Positions 43,025 through 53,291 of a DNA stretch of 64,000 bases are shown piece by piece. Under the pieces are notes generated by a model. It was not told the origin of the DNA. It ran no database searches and saw nothing but the letters and a program-made list of their open reading frames with translations. The position numbers and the translations under genes are program-made. Numbering within the stretch: the stretch's first letter is position 1; every line of letters starts with the position of its first letter. The stretch comes from Bdellovibrionales bacterium. GTDB taxonomy: Bacteria; Bdellovibrionota; Bdellovibrionia; Bdellovibrionales; Bdellovibrionaceae. The stretch is taken from contig JADJOV010000013.1 of the NCBI GenBank assembly GCA_016713585.1, positions 11,737 to 75,736 of the forward strand, written 5' to 3'.

Positions 43025-46000
43025 TTGAGAGACTTGTTGAATTTTTTTGATAAACCTAAGGATCCACTTTCATTTGACGCTGTTCGAGTATCACTCGCAT
43101 CGCCAGAGATGATTCGGGATTGGTCTTTCGGTGAAGTAAAGAAGCCAGAGACAATCAATTACCGAACATTTAAACCTGAGCGGGATGGCCTGTTTTGCGC
43201 CAAAATTTTTGGCCCAATTAAGGACTACGAGTGCCTTTGCGGCAAATATAAACGGATGAAGTATCGCGGTGTCGTTTGTGAGAAGTGTGGTGTTGACGTC
43301 ACCCAGAGCAAAGTGCGAAGGGAGAGGCTTGGTCACATCGAGCTTGCGACGCCGGTGGCGCATATCTGGTTTTTACGATCATTACCTTCGCGAATTGGGA
43401 ATCTTTTGAACTTATCCCTCAAGGATGTTGAAAAAGTTCTCTATTGTGAGGCTTATATCGTTATTGATCCCCTTGAGACAACTCTTCAAGAAGGCCAGGT
43501 TCTTCAGGAAGAGGCCTATCAAGTGGCAATTAATGAGTTTGGTCCAACTTTTAAGGCAGGCATGGGCGGCGAAGCTGTTCGTGATTTGATGCGAAAAATT
43601 GACCCAGAGTATTTGTCCAGAAAGCTTCGCCTTGAAATTAAAGAGACAAAGTCTGAGGCTCAGATTAAAAAGCTTTCTAAACGTTTGAGGGTTGTTGAAG
43701 CATTCAAAAACTCCATCAATAAGCCAGAATGGATGATGCTTGAAGCTCTCCCTGTTCTTCCGCCAGATCTTCGCCCACTTGTTCCTCTTGATGGTGGTCG
43801 TTTTGCAACTTCAGATCTGAATGATCTTTATCGTCGAGTTATTAATAGAAATAATCGATTGAAGCGACTCCAGGAGCTCAATGCGCCAGACATTATTATT
43901 CGAAATGAAAAGCGAATGCTTCAAGAGGCTGTTGATGCTCTCTTAGATAATGGACGCCGTGGCAAAACATTTACTGGTCCTAACAAGCGACCTCTTCGCT
44001 CTCTGAGTGATATGTTGAAGGGTAAACAAGGACGATTCAGGCAGAATCTGCTTGGAAAACGGGTGGATTACTCAGGTCGTTCTGTGATCGTGGTTGGTCC
44101 GAATTTGAAATTACATCAGTGCGGTCTACCTAAAAAGATGGCCCTCGAACTATTTAAGCCTTTTGTTTATAACAAACTTGAAGAGCGAGGCTTAGCGACC
44201 ACTATTAAGCAAGCTAAACGCCTTGTTGATCAGGAAATGGTTGAAGTTTGGGATATTCTAGCTGACGTCGTGAAAGAGCATCCTGTGCTTCTGAATCGTG
44301 CGCCAACTCTACACAGGCTTGGAATTCAGGCCGTTGAGCCTGTTCTTCATGAAGGAAAGGCTATTCAACTTCATCCTCTCGTATGTACGGCCTTTAATGC
44401 GGATTTCGACGGAGACCAAATGGCGGTTCACGTTCCGTTGTCCATTGAAGCTCAAGTTGAGGCTCGCGTCTTGATGATGTCGACCAATAATATTTTGAGT
44501 CCAGCCAATGGAAAGCCCATTATAAATCCTTCTCAGGACGTTGTCTTGGGTCTCTATTGGATGACCCGAATTCGACCGGGAGCAAAGGGCACTGGCAAAA
44601 TATTTACGAATGTTCAGGAAGCTCAATATGCTTATGAAACTGGGTTAGTTGATCTTCAGGCTGCTTGTAAAGTTCGTATTAAGGGGAAGCTTCAAGATAC
44701 TTCCGTGGGGCGTTCAATTATCGCTGATATTGTTCCTCCAGAAGTTCCCTTTAGTGATGTGAATGTGGTCATGAATAAGAAGACTATTGCGGGTCTTATT
44801 GACAAGACCTTTCGATTGGCAGGAGCTAAGTCTACATGCATGCTCGCTGATCGAATTAAAGAACTTGGATTTAAGTATTCAACTCTTGCTGGTATGTCTA
44901 TTTGTATTGACGACATGATCATTCCTGCTAACAAGGGCCCGATGATTGGCGAAGCTGAGGACTCTGTGAAGGAGATTCAGCAACAGTATGATGAAGGTTT
45001 GATTACTGATGGGGAGCGATATAATAAAGTTGTGGATATCTGGGCTCAGACGGCTGATAAAGTCGCGAAAGAGATGATGAACCAGATTGAAAAGCAGAAA
45101 TTTGTCATAGATGGCAAAGAGCACATCGGTCCGTCGTTTAATCCTATTTTTATTATGGCTGATTCTGGAGCACGGGGATCATCAAACCAAATTCGTCAGT
45201 TGGGTGGAATGAGGGGTTTGATGGCCAAGCCATCAGGCGAGATCATTGAAACTCCGATCACGGCAAATTTTCGGGAAGGTTTGACTGTTCTTCAATACTT
45301 CATTTCGACTCACGGAGCTCGAAAGGGTCTTGCAGATACCGCCCTTAAAACAGCCAACTCTGGATACCTCACCCGAAGATTGGTGGATGTGGCTCAGGAT
45401 GTTGTTGTTTCTGTTATCGATTGTTTTACAAAAGATGGACTTGAGGTTTCGGCCTTGTATGAAGGTGGCGAAATTATTCAGCAGATTGGTGATCGTATTC
45501 TGGGGCGCGTTCCGCTCAATGATATTGTAAATCCATACAACAACCAAGTTATCGTGAGTGCGAATCAAGAAATCGAAGAAATTCACATGAGAAAAATTGA
45601 TGAGGTCGGAATCGATCGAGTCATGATTCGCTCGGCTCTCACTTGTGAGTCACCTCGGGGTGTTTGTGTAAAATGTTATGGTCGGGATCTAGCTCGTGGG
45701 GCTACAGTGAATCTCGGTGAAACTGTTGGAATTATCGCTGCCCAGTCGATTGGTGAGCCCGGAACACAGTTGACAATGAGAACCTTCCACTTAGGTGGTG
45801 CGGCGTCTCGATCCGTTGAGCAATCCATTCACACCTCTCGTTATGATGGAGTCGTGAAGTTAGTCAATATTCACAGTGTGACAAATCGTGCAGGAAAATT
45901 GACTGTCATGAATCGAAATGGTGAAGCAATTGTTCTGGATGAAACAGGGCGTGAACGAGAGAGATTTAAGGTCGTCTACGGGGCGATTTTAAATTTCAAA

Positions 46001-47149
46001 GATGGAGAGCGGGTTACAAAAGGGGCAGTTGTTGCTGAGTGGGATCCCTATTCGAATCCAATCATAGCTGAGGTCTCGGCCAAGGTTATGTATCAGGACG
46101 TTGTTGAGGGTGTGACTATGCAAGAGCAAGTCGACTCTGTGACTGGTTTTGCGACCAAAGTAATTACGGAAAGTAAATCTCCTGACGTTAAGCCGACTAT
46201 TTATTTGGTTGGTGAAAATGGTAAACCAGTGATTCTTCCTGGTCGTGATATTCCCGCTCGATATTTAATCCCAATGGGTGCGCAGCTTTTGATGTCCGAT
46301 GGACAAGAGGTTCATGCCGGGGACGTTATTGCTAAGATGCATAGGGAAGCCTCTAAGACTAAAGATATTACCGGAGGTCTTCCTCGGGTTGCGGAACTGT
46401 TTGAGGCTCGAAAGCCTAAAGAGGCTGCTATCATTTCCGAGATCGACGGATATGTGACCTTTGGTAAAGATGTTAAGGGTAAGCAAAGGGTTATTATTAC
46501 CCCAGAAATTGGTGAGCAACGTGAGTACTTGATTCCGAAGGGAAAACACGTGGCCGTCCGAGAAGGGGAATTTGTCAAAGCTGGCGAGGCTTTGATGGAT
46601 GGACCAACGAATCCTCATGATATTTTAGCTGTTCTTGGGGAGAAGATGTTGGCGGCCTATTTGACAAACGAGATCCAAGAGGTTTACCGACTTCAAGGGG
46701 TGAGTATCAATGATAAACATATCGAAGTGATTGTTCGTCAGATGTTACGAAAGGTTGAAGTTGTCGAAGCTGGTGATAGCCGATTTCTATCTGGTGAACA
46801 GGTTGAAAAGCGCGCCTTTGAGCTTGAGAATGAAAGAATTTCAAAAGAGGGGGGTCAACTGGCAACTATTCGACCACTTCTGCTGGGAATCACAAAAGTT
46901 AGTTTGAGTACAGAGAGCTGGATATCTGCCGCGTCATTCCAAGAAACGACAAAGGTTTTGACTGAGGCTGCAATTAACTCGAGAACTGACCATTTAAGAG
47001 GTCTCAAGGAGAATATTATCATGGGACGACTGATTCCAGCTGGAACTGGTCTTACCTCTTACAAACGCTGGAAAGTTGTGTTAAAGGAGGATGACGATAT
47101 GAGTTTTGCGTCACTTCCGAGTGCATTAGAAGCTCCAGCCGTTACATAG
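43025..47149 (+). CDS. rpoC: RNA polymerase beta' subunit
   Basis: 1374 residues in one unbroken frame of 4.1 kb, notable given the lesions around it. TTG start with MRDLLNFFDK. Zinc-binding CLCGKYKRMKYRGVVCEKCG near residue 70, catalytic Mg2+ motif NADFDGDQMAVH, bridge-helix region GARGSSNQIRQLGGMRGLM, second zinc site C-x-SPRGVCVKCYG, trigger loop near VGIIAAQSIGEPGTQLTMR. Forms the active site with RpoB. Confidence 0.98.
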   Translation: MRDLLNFFDKPKDPLSFDAVRVSLASPEMIRDWSFGEVKKPETINYRTFKPERDGLFCAKIFGPIKDYECLCGKYKRMKYRGVVCEKCGVDVTQSKVRRERLGHIELATPVAHIWFLRSLPSRIGNLLNLSLKDVEKVLYCEAYIVIDPLETTLQEGQVLQEEAYQVAINEFGPTFKAGMGGEAVRDLMRKIDPEYLSRKLRLEIKETKSEAQIKKLSKRLRVVEAFKNSINKPEWMMLEALPVLPPDLRPLVPLDGGRFATSDLNDLYRRVINRNNRLKRLQELNAPDIIIRNEKRMLQEAVDALLDNGRRGKTFTGPNKRPLRSLSDMLKGKQGRFRQNLLGKRVDYSGRSVIVVGPNLKLHQCGLPKKMALELFKPFVYNKLEERGLATTIKQAKRLVDQEMVEVWDILADVVKEHPVLLNRAPTLHRLGIQAVEPVLHEGKAIQLHPLVCTAFNADFDGDQMAVHVPLSIEAQVEARVLMMSTNNILSPANGKPIINPSQDVVLGLYWMTRIRPGAKGTGKIFTNVQEAQYAYETGLVDLQAACKVRIKGKLQDTSVGRSIIADIVPPEVPFSDVNVVMNKKTIAGLIDKTFRLAGAKSTCMLADRIKELGFKYSTLAGMSICIDDMIIPANKGPMIGEAEDSVKEIQQQYDEGLITDGERYNKVVDIWAQTADKVAKEMMNQIEKQKFVIDGKEHIGPSFNPIFIMADSGARGSSNQIRQLGGMRGLMAKPSGEIIETPITANFREGLTVLQYFISTHGARKGLADTALKTANSGYLTRRLVDVAQDVVVSVIDCFTKDGLEVSALYEGGEIIQQIGDRILGRVPLNDIVNPYNNQVIVSANQEIEEIHMRKIDEVGIDRVMIRSALTCESPRGVCVKCYGRDLARGATVNLGETVGIIAAQSIGEPGTQLTMRTFHLGGAASRSVEQSIHTSRYDGVVKLVNIHSVTNRAGKLTVMNRNGEAIVLDETGRERERFKVVYGAILNFKDGERVTKGAVVAEWDPYSNPIIAEVSAKVMYQDVVEGVTMQEQVDSVTGFATKVITESKSPDVKPTIYLVGENGKPVILPGRDIPARYLIPMGAQLLMSDGQEVHAGDVIAKMHREASKTKDITGGLPRVAELFEARKPKEAAIISEIDGYVTFGKDVKGKQRVIITPEIGEQREYLIPKGKHVAVREGEFVKAGEALMDGPTNPHDILAVLGEKMLAAYLTNEIQEVYRLQGVSINDKHIEVIVRQMLRKVEVVEAGDSRFLSGEQVEKRAFELENERISKEGGQLATIRPLLLGITKVSLSTESWISAASFQETTKVLTEAAINSRTDHLRGLKENIIMGRLIPAGTGLTSYKRWKVVLKEDDDMSFASLPSALEAPAVT

Positions 47150-47193
47150 ACTGATGTTGAAGAAGTATTAAAAGGAAGTTTAACGAAGAATAT

Positions 47194-47228
47194 TGACCAT
47201 GGCGCAGATTGAAGTTAATTTTCTGCGC
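47194..47228 (+). promoter_or_regulatory. promoter-like sequence and hairpin before rpsL
   Basis: TTGACC (47194-47199), 17-base spacer, TAATTT (47217-47222; weak -10). A 7-base stem GCGCAGA (47203-47209)/TCTGCGC (47222-47228) overlaps it. Either an internal promoter of the rpsL-rpsG-fusA operon or an mRNA hairpin. Confidence 0.35.
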
Positions 47229-47253
47229 TCGAGAAAACGACAAGGGGATAAAA

Positions 47254-47628
47254 GTGCCAACAATTAATCAGCTCATTCGAAAAGAGCGAATTGTTCAGAA
47301 GAACCAAACAAAATCACCTGCTCTTTCGGGTTGTCCGCAGCGACGTGGTGTATGCACTCGGGTGTACACTACGACTCCTAAGAAGCCGAACTCAGCTCTG
47401 CGAAAAGTCGCAAAAGTACGACTTTCAAACGGCCTCGAGGTTATTTCATATATTCCTGGAATTGGACATAATCTGCAAGAGCATAGCGTTGTGCTTATCA
47501 GAGGCGGACGGGTTAAAGATCTTCCAGGTGTGCGCTATCATATCGTTCGAGGAGTTCTAGATCTTCAAGGTGTGAACGGACGACTTCGCAGTCGATCTAA
47601 GTACGGAACCAAAAGACCAAAGAAATAA
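47254..47628 (+). CDS. rpsL: 30S ribosomal protein S12
   Basis: 124 residues, intact; decoding-centre protein. MPTINQLIRKERIVQKNQTK, TTTPKKPNSALRKVAKVRLS with the streptomycin-relevant Lys43, and GGRVKDLPGVRYHIVRG. Both common resistance positions are the sensitive residues. GTG start after GGGGATAAAA; the frame is open further upstream but this start matches the family. Confidence 0.97.
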   Translation: MPTINQLIRKERIVQKNQTKSPALSGCPQRRGVCTRVYTTTPKKPNSALRKVAKVRLSNGLEVISYIPGIGHNLQEHSVVLIRGGRVKDLPGVRYHIVRGVLDLQGVNGRLRSRSKYGTKRPKK

Positions 47629-47663
47629 GATTAGAATCACGTAAATTTTGGAGAATTAAAAAA

Positions 47664-48136
47664 ATGTCACGTCGTAAAAAACCTATAAGAGAGAAGTTAT
47701 CCCCGATCCAGTATTTAAGGATCTTGTGATCGCTAAATTTATCAATAAAATGATGGTGCGGGGACAAAAAGCAACAGCTCAGCGGCTTCTGTATGGAGCT
47801 CTTGATGAACTCAAGGGCAAAGTTGTTGGTGAAGAGCCTGTTGGCGTATTCAGGAAAGCGATTGAAAACATTAAGCCTTCAATCGAAGTTAGATCTCGCC
47901 GAGTCGGTGGAGCCACTTACCAGGTTCCTGTTGATGTGAGACCTTCTCGCCGATTGTCATTGGCTATGAGATGGTTGGTGGAATATTCCCGAGCTCGTGG
48001 AGAGAAAGATTATTCAAAGAGACTTGCTGGTGAACTTCTTGATGCTTTTAATAATCGTGGAAATGCTATAAAGAAGAAAGAAGATGTTCATAGAATGGCA
48101 GAGGCAAATAAAGCTTTCTCTCATTACAACTGGTAA
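47664..48136 (+). CDS. rpsG: 30S ribosomal protein S7, frameshifted
   Basis: Nucleates 30S head assembly. MSRRKKPI, then one A missing at 47687-47688; restored it gives KREVIPDPVFKDLVIAKFIN. Downstream MMVRGQKATAQRLLYGALDE and RRVGGATYQVPVDVRPSRRL are canonical. About 157 residues corrected. Upstream GGAGAATTAAAAAA ATG. Confidence 0.95.
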
Positions 48137-48145
48137 TTAACGGCG

Positions 48146-50262
48146 ATGTCTTTTAAAGATCCTAAAGACGTCGAAGAACTTAAAGATACCCGCAATATCG
48201 GCATCATGGCTCACATTGATGCCGGAAAACCACAACCACTGAACGAATTCTCTACTACACAGGTAAAAGCCATAAGTTGGGTGAAGTCCATGATGGGGCG
48301 GCCACAATGGACTGGATGGTTCAGGAGTAGGAACGTGGGATCACCATTACGTCTGCAGCTACCACCGCTTTCTGGAAAGATCACCGAATCAACATTATAG
48401 ATACTCCTGGGCATGTCGATTTCACGATTGAAGTTGAGCGTTCATTGCGGGTTTTAGATGGTGCGGTTGCAGTTTTTGATGCCGTGAGCGGAGTTGAGCC
48501 GCAGTCTGAAACCGTTTGGAAACAAGCTAATAAATATAAAGTTCCTAGAATTTGTTTTATTAACAAAATGGATCGCGTCGGCGCGGATTTTGTTATGAGT
48601 TTAAAAACAATTCGTGAAAAGTTAGACGCCAATCCAATTCCTGTTCAAGTGCCACTTGGGGTGGAGGATACTTTTCAGGGTGTTGTCGATCTCATTGAAA
48701 ACAAAGCTTTTCGTTGGAAAGAGTCTGATCTTGGGGCGACCTATGAAATCGAGGAAGTTCCCAGTGAGATCAAAGAAGAAGTTAATCGATTTCGAACTGA
48801 AATTGTTGAAAAAATTGTTGAATTTGACGATGGACTCCTTGAAAAATATTTGAACGGTGAGGAAGTCTCTGTCGCGGACTTGAAAAGAGTCTTGAGGAAA
48901 GCCACTCTTGCGCTAAAGGTTTTTCCGGTTTTTTGTGGTGCCGCATTCAAGAACAAGGGAATTCAGCCCCTCCTTGATGGGGTTGTCGACTATCTCCCTT
49001 CCCCACTTGATGTGCCTCCGATTGTTGGCACTCATCCAGAAAAACCAGAAAAGGAAATTGATTGTCCAACCAAATTCGATGCGCCAGTTGCCGCCCTCGC
49101 ATTTAAAATTGCAAGTGATCCCTTTTCGGGAACATTGACATATATTCGCGTTTATTCAGGGATAGTGAAGGCTGGAGACCAGCTCTATAATCCACGAACC
49201 GATAAGAAAGAAAGAATTCAAAAACTTGTAAAGATGCACGCAAATCACCGTGAAGAAGTTCAACTGTTGAAGGCTGGTGATATAGGTGCTGTCGTGGGTC
49301 TTAAATTCACTGGAACTGGAGACACATTGTGTGCGGGTTCTCATCCGGTAGTGCTCGAATCAATTTCTTTTCCAGAGCCAGTTATTTCGGTGGCGGTCGA
49401 GGCAAAATCCTCCGCAGATCAAGAAAAAATGATTCAAGGTCTACAGAAGCTCGAGCGAGAAGATCCCTCTTGTCGACTCAGAACTGATCCCGAAACTGGT
49501 CAGATATTACTTTCTGGAATGGGAGAACTTCATCTCGATATTTTGGTGGATCGCTTATTCCGTGAACATAAGATTCACGCCAATGTTGGAAAGCCACAGG
49601 TCTCTTATCGAGAAACTGTGACGGCCGCGGCTGAGGCCGAGCACATTTACGAAAGACTGCTTGGGGGTGATAATCACTACGCCAAGGTTCGACTGAGAAT
49701 TGAGTCGATTGATTTAGCTAAGGGAATTCAGTTTGAATCTCGAGTCGCTCTCACAACATTGTTCAATGCTTCGTTTTTAACAGCGATTGAGAGTGGATTT
49801 AGAGAGGCTTGTGAGGTTGGGCCACTGGCAAATTATCCAATGCTTGGAATCAAAGGGCTTTTGCTTGATGTCGAAGTGCGTCCTGAGGCTGCCAGTGAAA
49901 TGGCTTTTAAGGCGGCAACTTCAATGGCTTTTCGTGAATGTATGACTGATCTAACAAAGCGAGAGCAGACTCAGTTGCTTGAGCCAATAATGAAGCTTGA
50001 GGTCAGTGGCCCAGATGAATACATTGGGAACGTGGTGGGTGATTTGAACTCCCGTCGAGGTCGAATTCAGTCTATTTCAGTGAAGCCTGGTGGGGGGCAA
50101 ATTATCCTTGCGCAGGTGCCTCTGGCTGGTCTCTTTGGCTATTCGACGGATGTGCGCAGCCTGAGTCAAGGTCGGGCAAGCTTCAGTCTTGAATTTTCGC
50201 TCTACCAAATTGTTCCTCCCAAGGTGAAATCGGAATTGCTTGCTAAGATGGGCCGATTTTAG
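48146..50262 (+). CDS. fusA: translation elongation factor G, with a frameshift and an in-frame TAG
   Basis: Translocase GTPase. G1 reads AHIDAGKTTTTERILYYTG only if one A is restored in the run 48226-48229. In that frame the switch-I segment reads WMVQE-TAG-ERGITITSAATT: the TAG (48328-48330) replaces the near-invariant Gln of QEQERGIT, one base from CAG. Downstream all is normal: G3 DTPGHVDFT, G4 NKMDR, domain IV/V PIMKLEV, RRGRIQSI, length about 705 residues. Family members without GTPase function exist, but this copy sits in the str operon, the housekeeping place, with intact motifs. Confidence 0.93.
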
Positions 50263-50312
50263 GCCATTTTGTACCCTCATAAAAAAATAAATAATAAAAA
50301 GAATTATTTCCT

Positions 50313-50342
50313 TTGACACCACCTTGCCTCATATTGCATATT
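50313..50342 (+). promoter_or_regulatory. S10-operon promoter
   Basis: TTGACA (50313-50318, full consensus), 18-base spacer, CATATT (50337-50342, 4 of 6). It lies in the 266-base gap between fusA and rpsJ, leaving a leader of about 180 bases in which an L4-type control element could lie; I see no clear conserved structure there. Confidence 0.6.
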
Positions 50343-50528
50343 CCGGCCCTCGAGCTTGCGGATTTTACAAAAAACACTCTTCGCTTTAAATTTCGGGGCC
50401 GTCCAGGCTCAAACAGAAGAGAAAGTTTTCGATGGAGATTTGGCAGTTCAGTATCGGACCCTTATAGCATAAGCAAAAGTAAGAAGTTATTAATAGACAG
50501 TAAGTGCAACTAAACAAAAGAGTAGACA

Positions 50529-50846
50529 ATGCAAAGTCAAAAAATACGTATTCGTCTGAAAGCTTTCGATCATAAGCTGTTGGATCAATCCACACGCGAG
50601 ATTGTGGATACGGCGCGTCGAACCGGAGCTCGAGTTGCGGGCCCGATTCCGCTTCCAACGCGAATTAATCGGTTTACAGTTCTTAGATCTCCCCATGTGG
50701 ACAAAAAATCTAGGGAGCAATTTGAGATTCGAACTCATAAACGGATGTTGGATATTTTAGAACCCACTCAACAAACTATTGATCAGCTGATGAAATTAGA
50801 CCTCTCAGCTGGTGTGGATGTTGAAATTAAGTTGTCGGCTATTTAA
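50529..50846 (+). CDS. rpsJ: 30S ribosomal protein S10
   Basis: 105 residues, intact. MQSQKIRIRLKAFDHKLLDQ, GPIPLPTRINRFTVLRSPHV and DKKSREQFEIRTHKR are signature segments. Also the partner of NusG/NusB in antitermination. First gene of the S10 operon. Confidence 0.98.
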   Translation: MQSQKIRIRLKAFDHKLLDQSTREIVDTARRTGARVAGPIPLPTRINRFTVLRSPHVDKKSREQFEIRTHKRMLDILEPTQQTIDQLMKLDLSAGVDVEIKLSAI

Positions 50847-50869
50847 TTAGGACTGATTAGGAGAATGTT

Positions 50870-51529
50870 GTGAGTAATGCAACTCAATCTCAAGCAAACC
50901 AAGTAAAGCTTAGCGGCCTCTTTCTTTTTAAGGAAGGTATGTCGACTGTTTATAATGAGAAGGGCGAGGCTGTGCCTGTGACTGTTCTTAGATATGAACC
51001 CTGGTATGTTTCGCAGATTAAGACAATTGATAAAGATGGGTATGAGGCTGTTCAGTTAGCCTGCAGACCAAAGAAGAAGAAAAATTCAAACCAGGCTGAA
51101 GTTGGTCACCTTAAGGGTGCGGGCTTTGAAAATGGGGCCCATGTGACCAAGGAGTTGCGTCAAGCAATACCTGAAGGTCTTAATGTTGGACTCGCTCTCT
51201 CAATCGAAAGTTTGACAAAGGGTGATGTCGTGAACATGACCTCGACCTCAAAGGGAAAAGGTTTCCAAGGCGCTGTTAGGCGTTGGAGTTTTGCTGGAGG
51301 TCCAGCCTCCCACGGATCCAAGTTTCATCGTCAGCCAGGATCAGTTGGAAATAGAACATGGCCGGGACGTGTTATGCCGGGAAAGAAGTTTCCGGGTCAT
51401 CTTGGTGATGAAACTGTTACGGTTCGAAATGTTCAGATTGTTGATGTCCTCCCTGAGGACGGTGTCATTATGGTTAAAGGACCTGTGCCAGGTGGACGAA
51501 ATTCACTTGTGAAGTTGGTAAAGGAGTAA
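50870..51529 (+). CDS. rplC: 50S ribosomal protein L3
   Basis: 219 residues, intact, GTG start with AGGAGA upstream. Peptidyl-transferase-reaching loop: GKGFQGAVRRWSFAGGPASHGSKFHRQPGS; GRVMPGKKFPGHLGDETVT is canonical. Among the first proteins in 50S assembly. Confidence 0.98.
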   Translation: MSNATQSQANQVKLSGLFLFKEGMSTVYNEKGEAVPVTVLRYEPWYVSQIKTIDKDGYEAVQLACRPKKKKNSNQAEVGHLKGAGFENGAHVTKELRQAIPEGLNVGLALSIESLTKGDVVNMTSTSKGKGFQGAVRRWSFAGGPASHGSKFHRQPGSVGNRTWPGRVMPGKKFPGHLGDETVTVRNVQIVDVLPEDGVIMVKGPVPGGRNSLVKLVKE

Positions 51530-51532
51530 GCC

Positions 51533-52162
51533 ATGGCGAAGGTCGATGTATTAAATTGGAAAAAAGAAAAGGTTGGCCAAATAGAGCTTGCCCCTGAAGT
51601 TTTTGATATCGAGGTTCGCCTTGATGTGCTTCATACGGTTGTTCGATGGCAGTTAGCAAGTCGTCGTCAAGGGACTCATTCAACTAAGACTAAGGGTCTT
51701 GTGAGCGGGGGCGGCAAGAAGCCCTTTAAGCAAAAAGGAACTGGTAATGCACGTCAAGGATCTATCAGATCACCATTGATGCCAGGTGGTGGAACTGCGT
51801 TTGGTCCCCTGCCAAGGGACTATTCTTACGCTCTTCCTAAAAAAGTCAGAAAGCTTGGACTTGCAATGGCTCTGTCTCAGCTATTAAAAGATGGTAAGCT
51901 TGTTGTTTTGGACGATGTTCAATCTAACGGCAAGACTAAAGACTTTGCGGAAAAAATGAAGGCTTTTGGATTAGAAAAGGCCGTGTTTATTGATGAAGCC
52001 TCAAGCGATTTGGCAAAAAGGGCTGCGAAGAATCTTCCGAAAGTGAAGTATCTTCCAGTTGCTGGCGCAAACGTCTTTGATGTTTTGAAATACGAACATG
52101 TCGTTCTTGCGAAGAATGCTGTTGAGGGAATTGTTAACAAGTGTTTAATGGAGAAAGCATAA
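51533..52162 (+). CDS. rplD: 50S ribosomal protein L4
   Basis: 209 residues, intact. Exit-tunnel extension with KGLVSGGGKKPFKQKGTGNA then RQGSIRSPLMPGGG. In enterobacteria L4 represses this operon; no such site was recognised here. Three bases after rplC. Confidence 0.98.
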   Translation: MAKVDVLNWKKEKVGQIELAPEVFDIEVRLDVLHTVVRWQLASRRQGTHSTKTKGLVSGGGKKPFKQKGTGNARQGSIRSPLMPGGGTAFGPLPRDYSYALPKKVRKLGLAMALSQLLKDGKLVVLDDVQSNGKTKDFAEKMKAFGLEKAVFIDEASSDLAKRAAKNLPKVKYLPVAGANVFDVLKYEHVVLAKNAVEGIVNKCLMEKA

Positions 52163-52163
52163 T

Positions 52164-52442
52164 ATGAATCATGTTTTAAAATCTCCGCTGGTCACAGAAA
52201 AGAATACTTATCACAGCGCTGCTGGTGTGTACGTATTTGAAGTTGGAATTAAAAGTGATAAAACAGAAATTAAGGCTGCCGTCGAATCAAAATTCGGGGT
52301 CAAGGTGGTTGGAATTAGAACCGCAATTGCTCGTGGCCGTCCAAAAAACACAAAGTTTGGTGTAGGAAAAACTCCTTACTGGAAGAAGGCTTATGTGAAG
52401 CTTGCTGCTGGTGAGAAAATAGCTTTATTTGAGGGAGCATAA
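52164..52442 (+). CDS. rplW: 50S ribosomal protein L23
   Basis: 92 residues, intact. MNHVLKSPLVTEKNTYHSAA, AAVESKFGVKVVGIRTAIAR and GKTPYWKKAYVKLAAGEKIA. Lies at the tunnel exit and docks trigger factor and SRP. Start one base after the rplD stop codon. Confidence 0.97.
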   Translation: MNHVLKSPLVTEKNTYHSAAGVYVFEVGIKSDKTEIKAAVESKFGVKVVGIRTAIARGRPKNTKFGVGKTPYWKKAYVKLAAGEKIALFEGA

Positions 52443-52443
52443 C

Positions 52444-53262
52444 ATGGGGATTCGAGTTTTCAATCCTCGGTCTGATGGCCGTCGTGGAATGACAGGTTTT
52501 GATTTTTCTGAGATTACAAAAACAAAGCCAGAGAAGTCTTTAACAACGCCGCTCAAGAAAACTGCAGCGAGAAATAATCATGGTCAAATTACCATGAGAC
52601 ATATCGGTGGTGGTCATAAGCGGAAATATCGACTTATTGATTTCAAGAGAACCAAGCTAGAGGTTCCGGCAAAGGTTGTTGCAATCGAGTATGATCCCAA
52701 CAGAACTTGCCGAATCGCTTTGTTGAAGTATCACGATGGTGATATGGCATATATCGTAGCGCCAATCGGTCTTTCTGTTGGCGATACGGTTCTTTCAAGT
52801 GAAAAAGCCGATATCAAGCCTGGAAATTCACTTCCGTTGGCATCAATTCCTGTGGGAACGACAATTCATAATGTTGAATTGCGCCCAGGCAAGGGTGGCC
52901 AGATTTGTCGGGGAGCAGGAACAAGTGCGGTTCTTCTTGGAAAGGAAGAGCAGTATTGTCAAGTTCGTTTGCCTTCTGGTGAAGTAAAAAAAGTATTGTC
53001 GGTTTGCCGAGCGTCTGTCGGTCAGGTTGGTAATACAGATAATGAAAATATTAATCTCGGAAAGGCTGGTCGTTCTCGGTGGAGAGGGATCAGGCCTGGA
53101 GTTCGTGGAATGGCAATGAATCCAGTGGATCATCCATTGGGTGGTGGTGAAGGTGTCGGAAAAGGACATCATCCGGTAAGTCCTTGGGGACAACCTTGTA
53201 AAGGTTATAAGACTCGAAGTAACAAGAGAACGAATTCGTCGATTGTAAAACGACGAAAATAG
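52444..53262 (+). CDS. rplB: 50S ribosomal protein L2
   Basis: 272 residues, intact. ATG 52444 directly follows the rplW TAA, giving MGIRVFNPRSDGRRGMTGFD; the open frame further upstream is inside rplW. Signatures: GRNNHGQITMRHIGGGHKRK-like region, RPGVRGMAMNPVDHPLGGGE with the conserved His near the peptidyl-transferase centre. Confidence 0.98.
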   Translation: MGIRVFNPRSDGRRGMTGFDFSEITKTKPEKSLTTPLKKTAARNNHGQITMRHIGGGHKRKYRLIDFKRTKLEVPAKVVAIEYDPNRTCRIALLKYHDGDMAYIVAPIGLSVGDTVLSSEKADIKPGNSLPLASIPVGTTIHNVELRPGKGGQICRGAGTSAVLLGKEEQYCQVRLPSGEVKKVLSVCRASVGQVGNTDNENINLGKAGRSRWRGIRPGVRGMAMNPVDHPLGGGEGVGKGHHPVSPWGQPCKGYKTRSNKRTNSSIVKRRK

Positions 53263-53291
53263 TTTGACGAAAATAGATTGAGGAGAAGCCA

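Noticed and set aside
15029..48330. TAG reassigned to a sense codon in this organism
   Set aside because: Many intact genes end normally with TAG (rpoC, rplL, rpsN, rpsH, fusA itself), and only three internal TAGs were found, in genes that also carry or adjoin sequence errors.
48146..50262. fusA as a true pseudogene with a functional copy elsewhere
   Set aside because: It lies in the str operon with rpsL and rpsG, and the remaining ~640 residues show no decay; error or mixture is more likely. Cannot be excluded without the rest of the genome.
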